Part shown: piece after piece, positions 49,672 through 59,564 of the stretch
How positions within the stretch are numbered: position 1 is the stretch's first letter
How the letters are laid out: each line of letters opens with the position of its first letter
From: Gammaproteobacteria bacterium DTU037
GTDB lineage: Bacteria > Pseudomonadota > Gammaproteobacteria > Pseudomonadales > Pseudomonadaceae
Direction of reading: 5' to 3'
Length of the DNA: 62,526 bases
NCBI GenBank assembly: GCA_001513025.1
Contig: LFRZ01000120.1
Location: 23,305-85,830, forward strand
The notes under the pieces: generated by a model
Seen by the model: only the letters and a program-made list of their open reading frames with translations
Database searches by the model: none
What the model was told of the DNA's origin: nothing
Translations under genes and position numbers: made by a program

Positions 49672-52600
49672 ATGTCAGCCAAGCAGCCGCTCCAACCCGG
49701 GTTTATTGTTGCGCACAGCAACCATTTAGAAGCGTTACGTGAGCTGGTGGTGCAATGGACCAAAATCAATCCATTGGATGCACTGGAAAATGAACATATT
49801 TTGGTGCAAAGCAACGGTATTGCGCAGTGGCTGAAGCTGGCTTTAGCCGCGGATAAGGGCTGCGGCATTGCCGCTGGTTTACAGGTGGGTTTGCCCGCAC
49901 GTTTCTTATGGCAAATCTACCGTCAAGTGCTGGGCACTGAGACCATTGCTAAAAGCTCGCCTTTTGATAAAGCACCCTTAACTTGGCGTTTAATGCGCCT
50001 GTTGCCTCAGGTGGTTGAGCAGCCGGTTTTTGCTCCCTTGCAGCATTTTTTAGACTTTGACCCGGATTTGCGCAAACGTTATCAATTGGCTGAGCGTCTG
50101 GCTGACCTCTTTGACCAGTATCAGGTGTACCGCTCAGACTGGCTGAAAGATTGGGCGCTGGGTGAGGATCAATTGCGTCAAATTGATGGCCAGCCACAGC
50201 TCAGCGTTGAAAAAGCTCAAGCACGCGAGCCGACAGTGGCGTGGCAAGCGGCGCTGTGGCGTTTGCTGATTGATGATATTGGCGCCGAGGCGATCCATAG
50301 CAGTCGTGCGGCGGTGCATCCGCGTTTTATGGCCGCCATGCGTGACATGGCAACAGCGCCCGCTGGCTTGCCGCGGCGGATTATTATTTTTGGTATTTCC
50401 TCCTTGCCTGCGCAAATGGTTGAGGCCTTAGCCGCCATCAGTCGCTTTAGCCAAGTGATGCTCTGCGTGCACAACCCTTGTCAGTTTCACTGGGCTGATA
50501 TTGTTGAAGATAAACAACTCTTACGCCATGAATACCGCCGCCAAAGCCGTAAAGAGGGTTTTCCAGAGGTGTTATCCATTGAACAACTGCATCAGTTTGC
50601 CCATCCTTTACTCGCGGCTTGGGGCAAGCAGGGGCGCGACTATATCAACCTATTGGATCAGCATGACGAGCTGGACACTTACCAAAGCCAATTTAACAGT
50701 CAGGGTCAGCGCGTTGATATATTTGAAGATGGCGAAACCAGCACCCTCTTAGAGCAGCTGCACAATGATATTTTGCATTTGCGTCCGTTGGCCGATACTC
50801 GAGCGACGTGGCCGGCTGTTCATCCGAAGGATACCTCCTTGCGCTTTCATATCACTCACAGCGCCCAGCGTGAAGTTGAAGTACTGCATGATCAGCTGTT
50901 GGCTTGTTTTAATGCCGATCCCAGCTTAAAACCGCGCGATATCATTGTGATGGTGCCTGATATCAATAGCTATGCGCCGCATATTCAAGCGGTGTTTGCA
51001 CAGTACGCCCGCGATGACTTGCGCTATATCCCTTTTACCTTGTCCGACCAGGCCGAGCAAAGCACAGAGCCCTTATTGATTGCCCTGCATGAATTGTTAC
51101 GCTTGCCTGAATCACGCCTCACGGTCACCGATATTATGAGCCTGCTCGATGTGCCTGCACTGCGTGCGCGTTTTGCCATTGATGAAACGCATTTGCCAAT
51201 ATTGCAGCGCTGGCTGACGGGGGCGGGTGTGCGTTGGGGGCTGAATGCCAAGCACCGTGAGGATTTTGATCTGCCACAAGGTTTGGCGCAGAACACCTGG
51301 GACTTTGGCTTGCAACGTATGTTGCTGGGCTATGCCATGGGTGACAGCGATGCCTTTGCTGGCATTCAGCCTTACGATGAAGTAGGCGGCTTGGATGCGG
51401 CGCTGATTGGTCCTTTAACGCACTTTCTGGATGGGCTGCAAAACTTGCATCAGCAGCTGAGTGGCGTCCACCCAGTGAGCCAATGGCGCAGTATTTTCTT
51501 AGCTATGCTGGATCAGTTCTTCTTGGCTGAAGAGGATGCTGACTTTTTATTGGTGCAGCGCATGCGTGAAGGCTGTGAGCAGTGGTATCAGCTTTGCCTT
51601 GAAGCAGAGATGGACGAGCCCTTAACCCTCGCGGTGGCACGTGAAGCTTGGCTGAGTCACGTTGAGGTTGATCATCTGAGCCAGCGCTTTTTAGCCGGTT
51701 CAGTGAACGTTTGTACGCTGATGCCGATGCGCGCGATTCCTTTTCGCATGCTGTGCCTGCTGGGTATGAATGATGGCGACTACCCGCGCGTGCAAGCACC
51801 GCTCGACTTTGACTTAATGGGCAGTGATTATCGCCCTGGTGATCGCTCGCGCCGTGAAGATGACCGCTATTTGTTACTCGAAGCCTTGCTCTCCGCCCGT
51901 GAAAAACTGTATATCAGCTGGGTAGGGCGCAGCGTGCGCGATAACACTGAACGCCCCCCTTCAGTACTGGTGGCGCAGTTACGCGATCATCTCAGCAGTG
52001 GCTGGCGGTTAGCCGATGAACAGCCCTTGCTGGAGGCCTTAACCACAGTGCATCCATTGCAGCCCTTCAGTCAGCATTACTTTGCCGCTGAGAGTGAGCT
52101 GTTTACCTATGCCGCTGAATGGTCTGCTTTGCATCAAAAGGTCGCCGCGCAAACCAGCAGTGCTTTACCACACTTTGAGCCCAGCAGCGCGCTGACGCCA
52201 GAGCTGTTGCAGCGCTTTTTAAGAGATCCAGTGAAGTATTTCTTTAATGAACGCCTTAAGGTGCATTTGGATCATATGGAGCTGGAACTCTTTGAGGATG
52301 AACCCTTTGCCCTCGATGGTTTGCAGCGTTACAGTCTGCAATATGAACTGCTCAATGCTGGCCAGCATGCGCCACTGGATGCGGATTTCACTGAGGTTTT
52401 AGCGCTGCACAGTGAAAAATTGCAACGCAGTGGTGCCTTGCCCATGTGCGCCTTTGGTGAGCAAGTGCGCGCTGAGTTAATCGAGCCGCTACTGCCACAA
52501 TTAGAACATTACCGCGCCCTGTGCCACGCCTGGCCGCAGGAAGAAGAGACGGCGCGCATTATTGATATCACTCAAGGAAAGATTCAGCTTGAAGGCTGGT

Positions 52601-53130
52601 TGGGTGGGCTGCGGACAGCAGCACTGAGCGATCAGCCTGCCACTGAATATGCCCGGATTGAATTGGTCGCCGGCAAAATCAATCGAGGTAAAGAGCGCAG
52701 TTGGCACCGTTTATTAAAACCTTGGGTGCAGCATGTGCTGCTCAATGCCAGTGGTGCCCCCACACAAACGCTGATTATTGCTCAAGAAAGCAGTATTGCT
52801 TTCGCAAGTCTAAGTGCCGACAAAGCATTGCAAATTGCACTGACTTGGCTTGAATGCTGGCAAAGTGGCTTAAATGCCCCCATTCCAGTGGCGTTAAAAA
52901 CAGCCATGGATTTCTTGAAAAACCAACAGGATGCGAAAGCCAAAGAGGTTTATGAAGGCAGCTTTAAATCGACCGGCGAGGTGCAACAAAGTGCCGCGCT
53001 CGCCCGCCAATACCCGACCTACGCTGATTTAGTTGCCGATGAAACCTTTCCTGAATGGGCGCAACTGCTCTACGGATCATTATTTGAGGCCGATATCATG
53101 CAACTGGAACGCTCGGGGGAGGCATTATGA
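49672..53130 (+). CDS. recC: Exodeoxyribonuclease V subunit RecC
   Basis: 1152 residues. Subunit of the RecBCD helicase-nuclease that repairs double-strand breaks and recognises Chi. N-terminal GFIVAHSNHLEALRELV, NGIAQWLK and the inactive-helicase core with VTICTLMPMRAIPFR-like segment (NVCTLMPMRAIPFRMLCLLG) and NDGDYPR are RecC marks. Starts at ATG 49672 (AGGA eight bases upstream). First of recC-recB-recD with 4-bp overlaps. Confidence 0.96.
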   Translation: MSAKQPLQPGFIVAHSNHLEALRELVVQWTKINPLDALENEHILVQSNGIAQWLKLALAADKGCGIAAGLQVGLPARFLWQIYRQVLGTETIAKSSPFDKAPLTWRLMRLLPQVVEQPVFAPLQHFLDFDPDLRKRYQLAERLADLFDQYQVYRSDWLKDWALGEDQLRQIDGQPQLSVEKAQAREPTVAWQAALWRLLIDDIGAEAIHSSRAAVHPRFMAAMRDMATAPAGLPRRIIIFGISSLPAQMVEALAAISRFSQVMLCVHNPCQFHWADIVEDKQLLRHEYRRQSRKEGFPEVLSIEQLHQFAHPLLAAWGKQGRDYINLLDQHDELDTYQSQFNSQGQRVDIFEDGETSTLLEQLHNDILHLRPLADTRATWPAVHPKDTSLRFHITHSAQREVEVLHDQLLACFNADPSLKPRDIIVMVPDINSYAPHIQAVFAQYARDDLRYIPFTLSDQAEQSTEPLLIALHELLRLPESRLTVTDIMSLLDVPALRARFAIDETHLPILQRWLTGAGVRWGLNAKHREDFDLPQGLAQNTWDFGLQRMLLGYAMGDSDAFAGIQPYDEVGGLDAALIGPLTHFLDGLQNLHQQLSGVHPVSQWRSIFLAMLDQFFLAEEDADFLLVQRMREGCEQWYQLCLEAEMDEPLTLAVAREAWLSHVEVDHLSQRFLAGSVNVCTLMPMRAIPFRMLCLLGMNDGDYPRVQAPLDFDLMGSDYRPGDRSRREDDRYLLLEALLSAREKLYISWVGRSVRDNTERPPSVLVAQLRDHLSSGWRLADEQPLLEALTTVHPLQPFSQHYFAAESELFTYAAEWSALHQKVAAQTSSALPHFEPSSALTPELLQRFLRDPVKYFFNERLKVHLDHMELELFEDEPFALDGLQRYSLQYELLNAGQHAPLDADFTEVLALHSEKLQRSGALPMCAFGEQVRAELIEPLLPQLEHYRALCHAWPQEEETARIIDITQGKIQLEGWLGGLRTAALSDQPATEYARIELVAGKINRGKERSWHRLLKPWVQHVLLNASGAPTQTLIIAQESSIAFASLSADKALQIALTWLECWQSGLNAPIPVALKTAMDFLKNQQDAKAKEVYEGSFKSTGEVQQSAALARQYPTYADLVADETFPEWAQLLYGSLFEADIMQLERSGEAL

Positions 53131-56100
53131 GCCTGTCAAACACTACACTGCGCCCCTTGGCTTTGCAGTTTCCGCTGCATGGCAGCCGCTTGATTGAAGC
53201 CAGTGCCGGTACCGGAAAAACCTACACCATTGCTGCACTTTATGTGCGCTTGATCTTGCAACATGGGTTGGCTGACAACGCAGCCTTCAGTCGCCACTTG
53301 CTGCCACCTGAGATTCTCGTGGTGACTTTTACCGATGCAGCAACCCAGGAACTGCGTGATCGTATTCGCGCACGCTTGGTTGAAGCAGCGCAAGTGTTTC
53401 GTCAGGAGCAGGACCAACCGGACCGCTTATTGCACCGCTTGCGTGAGGAGTATCCGCAGGAACAGTGGGCGGCTTGCGCGCAACGCCTTGATCAAGCGGC
53501 ACTCTGGATGGATGAAGCGGCCGTCTCCACCATTCACGCCTGGTGTCAGCGTATGCTGCGTGAACACGCCTTTGATAGCGGCAGCTTATTTACTCAAACC
53601 TTAGAAACTGACCACAGTGATTTACTCGCTTTGGTGGTCAAAGATTATTGGCGCCAGCAGTGTTACCCCTTGCATGCAACGCATATGCTCTGGGTGCTTG
53701 AGCATTGGCAGCAACCGGCTTTTTTGCAAGGTAAAATATCGCCCTTATTAAATACGCAAACGCCAGCACCGCCGCAGGTTGAGCAAGGACTGGCACAGTT
53801 ACTGGATAAAGGATTGAGTGCGCAAGCGCAAAACCTGGCTGAATTAAAAGCCCAGTGGCCGCAATGGACGCAAGAATTGCGCGCTATATTGGATCGAGCC
53901 GTGGCGGCTAAAGCGGTCAATGGGCGCGTGATCCAATCACGCTTTTATACACCTTGGCTGGATAAACTCAAGGCTTGGGCCGAAGACCCTGAGCAAATAA
54001 AGCTTGAGATTGGCACAGGTTTTACAAGGCTGACCCCCGATGGTTTACATCAGGCCTGGAAAGACAGCAGTGCTGCCCCTCAGCATCCAGCCCTTGAAGC
54101 CATGCGTTATTTGCCGGGACACTTGGATACGCTGACCCGCGCACTGGATGAGCAAGCTTTATGGCATGCCGCGCACTGGATTAAGCAGCGCTTTCACCGT
54201 GAAAAGCAGCAGCGCGCGGAAATGGGTTTTGATGACATGCTGACCCGACTTGATCAGGCCTTACAGGGCCCCAGCGGTGAGCGTTTAGCTGAAGTGATTC
54301 GTCAGCAATTTCCGATTGCCATGATTGATGAGTTCCAAGACACCGACCCTTTGCAATACCGTATTTTTGATAGCATATACCGCATCGCGGACAACAGTAG
54401 CGAGACTGGACTCTTTTTAATTGGCGACCCTAAGCAAGCGATCTATAGCTTCCGTGGTGCTGATATTCATACCTATTTATATGCACGCCGCGCGACCGAG
54501 GGACGCCATTACAATCTGCAAACCAACTTTCGCTCAACTGAAAGTATGGTCAGTGCTGTGAATCAATTGTTTAGCTTAGCCGAGCAACGCCAAGTCGGAC
54601 AAGGCGCTTTCTTGTTTAAGCAAGCGAACAGCAATGACTTACCCTTTTTGCCGGTGCAGGCTCAAGGGCGTGCAGAACGTTGGTGGGTCGAGGGCGAATT
54701 CCAGCCGGCTTTAACCCTGTGGCATTTAGCGGCTGATGAGCCAGTGTCGCGCAATCACTATCAAGAAGAGATGGCGGCCAGCAGTGCGACAGAAATCGCA
54801 CGCTTATTGAATCTTGCTGCAGATCATAAAGCCGGCTTTAAAAGTGCAGATGGCCAACTGCAAGCACTGCAACCCAATGATATTGCTGTATTGGTGCGCA
54901 ATATGGCCGAGGCGCAAGCCATCCGCAAACAACTGGCGTTACGGCATGTCCGTAGCGTGTACTTGTCAGATAAAGATTCTGTCTTTGCCAGTCAAGAAGC
55001 CCAAGATATTATGGCTTGGCTGCAGGCCTGTTTACAGCCCGACAATGAGCGCGCGTTAAAGTCAGCACTGGCTTGCAGCACCTTTGCCTTGCCCTTGAGT
55101 GAGTTGGAGCGTATCAATCAAGACGAATTGCTCTGGGAGCAACGCGTTTTACAATTCAAAGACTATCTGGAGCGCTGGCATAAACAAGGTGTGCTGCCGA
55201 TGTTGCGCAAAATTATGCATGACTTTGAGTTACCGCAACGCTTAGTACAGCGCGCCGATGGTGAGCGTGCCTTAACCAATGTGCTGCATTTGTCTGAATT
55301 ATTGCAACATGCCGCGCGCGAACTGGATGGTGAATTTGCCGTACTGCGCTATTTGCAAACCGCTTGTGCCGGACAAGTTGAAGGCGCACAAGAGCAGATT
55401 TTACGCTTAGAAAGTGATGAGTCCTTGGTGCGGGTGATTACCATCCATAAATCCAAAGGGCTGGAATACCCTTTGGTATTTTTACCCTTTATTTGCGGGT
55501 TTCGTGCGCAAGATGGCAAGCAACCTTTTACCATACAAATAGATGGCCAGCGCAGCTTGATGCTGCATGCCGATAAAAACAGTTTGGCCCAGGCTGAGCA
55601 AGAACGTCTGGCTGAAGACTTGCGTTTGCTCTATGTGGCCTTAACTCGAGCGCGCCATGCGTGCTGGCTGGGCATGGCTGACTTAAAAAAAGGCCAAGGC
55701 AAAACCTCAGTACTGCATCACAGCGCCATGGGGTATTTATTAAATAATGGTCAGCCATTAAACAGCAGTTCAGCTTTGGCAGAGTGGCTGGCACCCTTTG
55801 CTCAGGCTGATCAGGCGCCCAGCGCGTTAGTCAGTCATGTCTGTATGCTGCCAGAGAGCACTGCGAACAGGGTCGAGGATCGCACCGGGGCTTTCACAGC
55901 AAAATGGCGTATTGCCCAGCGCCGTACACGTGAGCATTGGTGGATTGCCTCATACAGTGCTTTGCGTTTTACTGCACAGGCACCCGACACTGATTTGCAG
56001 TCTAAGGAGCGTGTCGAAGACTTAGCGCCGCAATCGGCTTTCGCACAGAATATCAGTGATAATGAGCGTTATGATACGGATCTTGCCGCTATTCATCAGC

Positions 56101-56849
56101 CTGTGCAGCAGGGGATTCACAGTTTTCCACGTGGTGCTAAACCCGGTACCTTTCTGCATGGCTTGCTTGAATGGGCGGCTGAGCAAGGCTTTGCTGAGGT
56201 GCTCAAGGAGCCTGAGCAGGCGCAGCAATTTATCCAAGCACGTTGTGAGGCTTATGGCTTTGAGCAGTATGCAGCGCTGTTGTGGCCTTGGCTCAGTCAT
56301 TATCTCCAGCAGCCTTTTTTAATCGGTGAGCAGCCGATGGTTTTAGCTGAGTTGACGCAGTATCAAGCAGAAATGGAGTTTTGGTTTGCCACCCATCAGG
56401 CCAATACCTTGCAAATGGATCAATTGATCGCTGAATTTGTCTTGCCCGGTGCGGCGCGCCCCTATCTACAGCCCGAGCGCCTGAATGGTATGTTTAAAGG
56501 CTTTATTGACTTGGTTCTGGAGCATCAAGGCCGTTATTACGTGATCGACTATAAATCCAATTGGTTGGGGGCAAGTGAGGCTGATTACAGCACTGCGGCA
56601 ATGGACGAGCGCGTTTTAAGCCACCGTTATGACTTGCAATACACCCTGTATATCTTGGCATTGCATCGCCTGCTCAAATTACGTATCAGTGATTATGATT
56701 ACGACACTCATATGGGCGGCGCGGTGTATATGTTTTTACGTGGTGCGCAGAGTGACAGTCAAGGCCTTCACCATGCGCGACCTGCGCGTGCCTTGATTGA
56801 GCGCTTGGATGCGCTGTTTAAAGACTCAACCCAGGAGGCGCAACAATGA
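53127..56849 (+). CDS. recB: Exodeoxyribonuclease V subunit RecB
   Basis: 1240 residues: UvrD/Rep-type 3'-5' helicase with Walker A IEASAGTGKT (Lys31), TFTDAATQELRDR, DEFQDTDPLQ, GDPKQAIYSFRGAD, and KSKGLEYPLV; C-terminal nuclease domain with GTFLHGLLEW, GFIDLVLEH and YYVIDYKSNW (the D...D-x-K metal site). Overlaps recC and recD by 4 bp. Confidence 0.97.
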   Translation: MSLSNTTLRPLALQFPLHGSRLIEASAGTGKTYTIAALYVRLILQHGLADNAAFSRHLLPPEILVVTFTDAATQELRDRIRARLVEAAQVFRQEQDQPDRLLHRLREEYPQEQWAACAQRLDQAALWMDEAAVSTIHAWCQRMLREHAFDSGSLFTQTLETDHSDLLALVVKDYWRQQCYPLHATHMLWVLEHWQQPAFLQGKISPLLNTQTPAPPQVEQGLAQLLDKGLSAQAQNLAELKAQWPQWTQELRAILDRAVAAKAVNGRVIQSRFYTPWLDKLKAWAEDPEQIKLEIGTGFTRLTPDGLHQAWKDSSAAPQHPALEAMRYLPGHLDTLTRALDEQALWHAAHWIKQRFHREKQQRAEMGFDDMLTRLDQALQGPSGERLAEVIRQQFPIAMIDEFQDTDPLQYRIFDSIYRIADNSSETGLFLIGDPKQAIYSFRGADIHTYLYARRATEGRHYNLQTNFRSTESMVSAVNQLFSLAEQRQVGQGAFLFKQANSNDLPFLPVQAQGRAERWWVEGEFQPALTLWHLAADEPVSRNHYQEEMAASSATEIARLLNLAADHKAGFKSADGQLQALQPNDIAVLVRNMAEAQAIRKQLALRHVRSVYLSDKDSVFASQEAQDIMAWLQACLQPDNERALKSALACSTFALPLSELERINQDELLWEQRVLQFKDYLERWHKQGVLPMLRKIMHDFELPQRLVQRADGERALTNVLHLSELLQHAARELDGEFAVLRYLQTACAGQVEGAQEQILRLESDESLVRVITIHKSKGLEYPLVFLPFICGFRAQDGKQPFTIQIDGQRSLMLHADKNSLAQAEQERLAEDLRLLYVALTRARHACWLGMADLKKGQGKTSVLHHSAMGYLLNNGQPLNSSSALAEWLAPFAQADQAPSALVSHVCMLPESTANRVEDRTGAFTAKWRIAQRRTREHWWIASYSALRFTAQAPDTDLQSKERVEDLAPQSAFAQNISDNERYDTDLAAIHQPVQQGIHSFPRGAKPGTFLHGLLEWAAEQGFAEVLKEPEQAQQFIQARCEAYGFEQYAALLWPWLSHYLQQPFLIGEQPMVLAELTQYQAEMEFWFATHQANTLQMDQLIAEFVLPGAARPYLQPERLNGMFKGFIDLVLEHQGRYYVIDYKSNWLGASEADYSTAAMDERVLSHRYDLQYTLYILALHRLLKLRISDYDYDTHMGGAVYMFLRGAQSDSQGLHHARPARALIERLDALFKDSTQEAQQ

Positions 56850-58996
56850 TGCAGCAAGGACAACTCTTTGATGAGGATTTTAAACAGACGCCTCGTGATG
56901 CTCTGGAGCGCTTAACGGCAAGCACGGCGCTGAACTGCCGTGAGCGCCTATTCGTTTTACTCGATAACTGGCTTGAGGCCGGTTGGATACGTGCGCTGGA
57001 TCTGGCCTTGGTAAAACTGCTGGCCAAACTGGACCCAGAAGCCGAGCCTTTGGTGTTGCTGGCGATTGCTTTGGTCAGTCATCAGTTGGGGCACGGGCAT
57101 ATTTGCTTAGATATGCACAGTGTCTTGCGTGATCCTGATTTGGCTTTATTATTGCCACCGGAAGGGCGCGTATTGGAGGAACAACCCATTTTACCCTCAC
57201 AGCTGTTAGCCACAGTGAGCTTTAAGCAGTGGTCGGCGGTGTTAGGCCGCAGTGCTTTACTCTACCAAAAAGAGCAAGCAGAGGGTGCCAAGCCCTTAGT
57301 ACTGGTCGATGGACGTCTGTATTTGTACCGCTACTGGCACTATGAAAGCAGTGTGGCTCAACGTCTTGTGCAGCGCATTGATACGCAGATGCCGCTGGCG
57401 GCTGATTTTGCTAAAGATTTAACTGAGTTATTTAGTGACCCATTGATGGTGGCTGGCGAACGGCACACTGACTGGCAAAAAGTCGCTTGTGCAATGGCAG
57501 CGCAAGGCCAGTTGACCCTGATTACTGGCGGCCCAGGCACAGGTAAAACCACCACCGTGGTGCGTCTTTTAGCGCTATTGCAGCAAAGCGCCCTTGAAAC
57601 GGGGCAAGCCTTGCGTATTCAGTTGGCCGCACCTACAGGTAAAGCTGCAGCACGTTTAACCGAATCCATTGGCCAACAAGTGGCTTCTTTGCCAGCTGAA
57701 GCTAAAGTTAAAGCCCATATTCCCACTGACGTCACCACCTTACACCGCTTGCTCGGCAGTTTGCCCCAGACACGTCATTTTCGTCATAACAGCAGCAATC
57801 CTTTAGTGGTGGATGTGCTGGTGATTGATGAAGCCTCGATGATTGACTTGGAAATGATGCATAACGTGCTGCAAGCCTTGCCCAAACATGCACGGCTGAT
57901 TTTACTGGGCGACAAAGATCAGCTGGCGTCAGTGGAGGCGGGCTCAGTGTTGGGTGATTTATGCGCCGATGCTGAATCCGTTTATTACACGCCCGAGACG
58001 CAACAGCGCCTTGAGCAGTTATGCAATGAAACACTGGCGGCTGAAGGCTGGTGTGTTGGTGATGCACAGCAGCATCCCTTAGCTCAGCGTACGGTCATGC
58101 TGCGTCACTCACGCCGCTTTGGCAGTGACTCAGGGATTGGCCAGCTGGCCCGAGCGGTGAACCAAAGTGAAGCCCAGCGTGCTTGGCAATTGCTGCACAG
58201 CGCATCGCCTGATATCAACTATTTACTCCTCAAGCAAAGCAATAGCGCTGAATTAACCCATGTCTTACTTAATTTTGCTGCGCAAGCAAACAATAGCCTA
58301 GACAGCGCCGGCTACGCCTATTACTTGCAGATTTTACAACAGCAACGGCCCGGCGCTGAGCAACCCTTGAGTGATCCCGCTTGGCAAACCTGGGCCAGCG
58401 AAGTACTCCAAGCCTTTGATCAATTTCGCCTGCTTTGTGCCTTGCGTAAAGGCGAATTTGGCGTCGCTGGCCTAAACGAGCGTATTGCCAATGCCTTGCG
58501 CGCTAGAGGTCTAATCAGCAGTGCCGAAGGTTGGTATGAAGGGCGGCCAGTGCTGGTGACCCAGAATGATTACAGTATTGGCTTAATGAATGGTGATATT
58601 GGCATTGCTTTGCTGCTGCCCAATGATGCGGCCACTGAGGACAATGCCGAGCCTAAGCAGGTCTTGCGTGTAGCTTTTGCCCGCAATGACGGGCAGGGCG
58701 GTGTGCGTTATGTGTTGCCAAGCCGTTTAACCGCGGTGGAAACCGTTTTTGCCATGACGGTGCATAAATCACAAGGCTCAGAGTTTGTGCATACAGCATT
58801 GATTTTACCCGATCGCCTGAACCCTGTTTTGACCAAAGAGCTGCTTTATACCGGCATTACTCGGGCTAAAAGTAAGCTCACTTTAATTGAGGGGCATTCA
58901 GGTGTTTTTACTGCCGCGGTGCAGCGTAAAGTTGAGCGCATTAGTGGCTTAAATCAAGCCATTCAAGCCGCTGCGACTGAAGCTTATCGCCAGTAA
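56846..58996 (+). CDS. recD: Exodeoxyribonuclease V subunit RecD
   Basis: 716 residues, 5'-3' helicase of the RecBCD complex. Walker A TGGPGTGKTTT (about 225-235), PTGKAAARL, VIDEASMIDLEMM (Walker B), GDKDQLASVEAG, and VHKSQGSEF in motif V. AGGAGG eight bases before the start. A pseudogene abuts its stop codon. Confidence 0.97.
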   Translation: MMQQGQLFDEDFKQTPRDALERLTASTALNCRERLFVLLDNWLEAGWIRALDLALVKLLAKLDPEAEPLVLLAIALVSHQLGHGHICLDMHSVLRDPDLALLLPPEGRVLEEQPILPSQLLATVSFKQWSAVLGRSALLYQKEQAEGAKPLVLVDGRLYLYRYWHYESSVAQRLVQRIDTQMPLAADFAKDLTELFSDPLMVAGERHTDWQKVACAMAAQGQLTLITGGPGTGKTTTVVRLLALLQQSALETGQALRIQLAAPTGKAAARLTESIGQQVASLPAEAKVKAHIPTDVTTLHRLLGSLPQTRHFRHNSSNPLVVDVLVIDEASMIDLEMMHNVLQALPKHARLILLGDKDQLASVEAGSVLGDLCADAESVYYTPETQQRLEQLCNETLAAEGWCVGDAQQHPLAQRTVMLRHSRRFGSDSGIGQLARAVNQSEAQRAWQLLHSASPDINYLLLKQSNSAELTHVLLNFAAQANNSLDSAGYAYYLQILQQQRPGAEQPLSDPAWQTWASEVLQAFDQFRLLCALRKGEFGVAGLNERIANALRARGLISSAEGWYEGRPVLVTQNDYSIGLMNGDIGIALLLPNDAATEDNAEPKQVLRVAFARNDGQGGVRYVLPSRLTAVETVFAMTVHKSQGSEFVHTALILPDRLNPVLTKELLYTGITRAKSKLTLIEGHSGVFTAAVQRKVERISGLNQAIQAAATEAYRQ

Positions 58997-58997
58997 G

Positions 58998-59527
58998 AAT
59001 ATATTCGGTCGGGGTTACCCCAAGCTGGAACAGCCTGAGCAAAAAGTTGATGACCTACGCGGTGCAAAAGTCTATGTCGAAAACTGCAGTATTTTTTATG
59101 CAGATGATGGTGGTCGCTTAGCGCCGCATGAAGAGGTGGTTTTCCCTGCGGTTTGAGGGGATAATTCGTACAGCTGGGGTGCAGATATCGCACGACATTA
59201 CGGTTATCGTCTTTTATTAAGCACAATATGCGGCTAGGTTGCCCAAACAGCTTGAGTGATCAAGAAGCATGGAATGTGGCCTCTTACATCGACAGTCAAG
59301 AGCGTCGACAAGGGCCGCGCTATGCCGCTGATGTGAAAGAGACACGTGAGAAGTGTTTAGAATTCTTCCACAAACACACCCGTTATGGTTTAGAAATAAA
59401 CGGTAAATTAATGGGTGATTATAACAGTACAGGCGTAAGGACTTTTTACTGTCTGAAATTGTTAAGCCACGCATATTTACAGCTGACTAAGCCTCTGGCC
59501 TTAGTTAAAAAGATCGGGGCCATATAA
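58998..59527 (+). pseudogene. Decayed diheme cytochrome c gene (TsdA-like, C-terminal half)
   Basis: Begins right after recD. One frame (58998-59156) reads GYPKLEQPEQ..GAKVYVENCSIFYADDGGR..VVFPAV: the second-heme domain, with CxxCH changed to CSIFY. A TGA at 59154 stands where a tryptophan is expected (then GDNSYSWGADIA continues). A frameshift at about 59190-59213 leads to FIKHNMRLG (the distal methionine loop), then LSDQEAWNVASYIDSQERR and FHKHTRYGLEINGKLMGD to 59430; the remaining open codons are probably spurious. The N-terminal half is missing. A thiosulfate dehydrogenase-like identity is inferred from pattern memory. Confidence 0.8.
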
Positions 59528-59564
59528 GGCTCCGTTTGTATATTGTTCATCATAGGAATATCGA

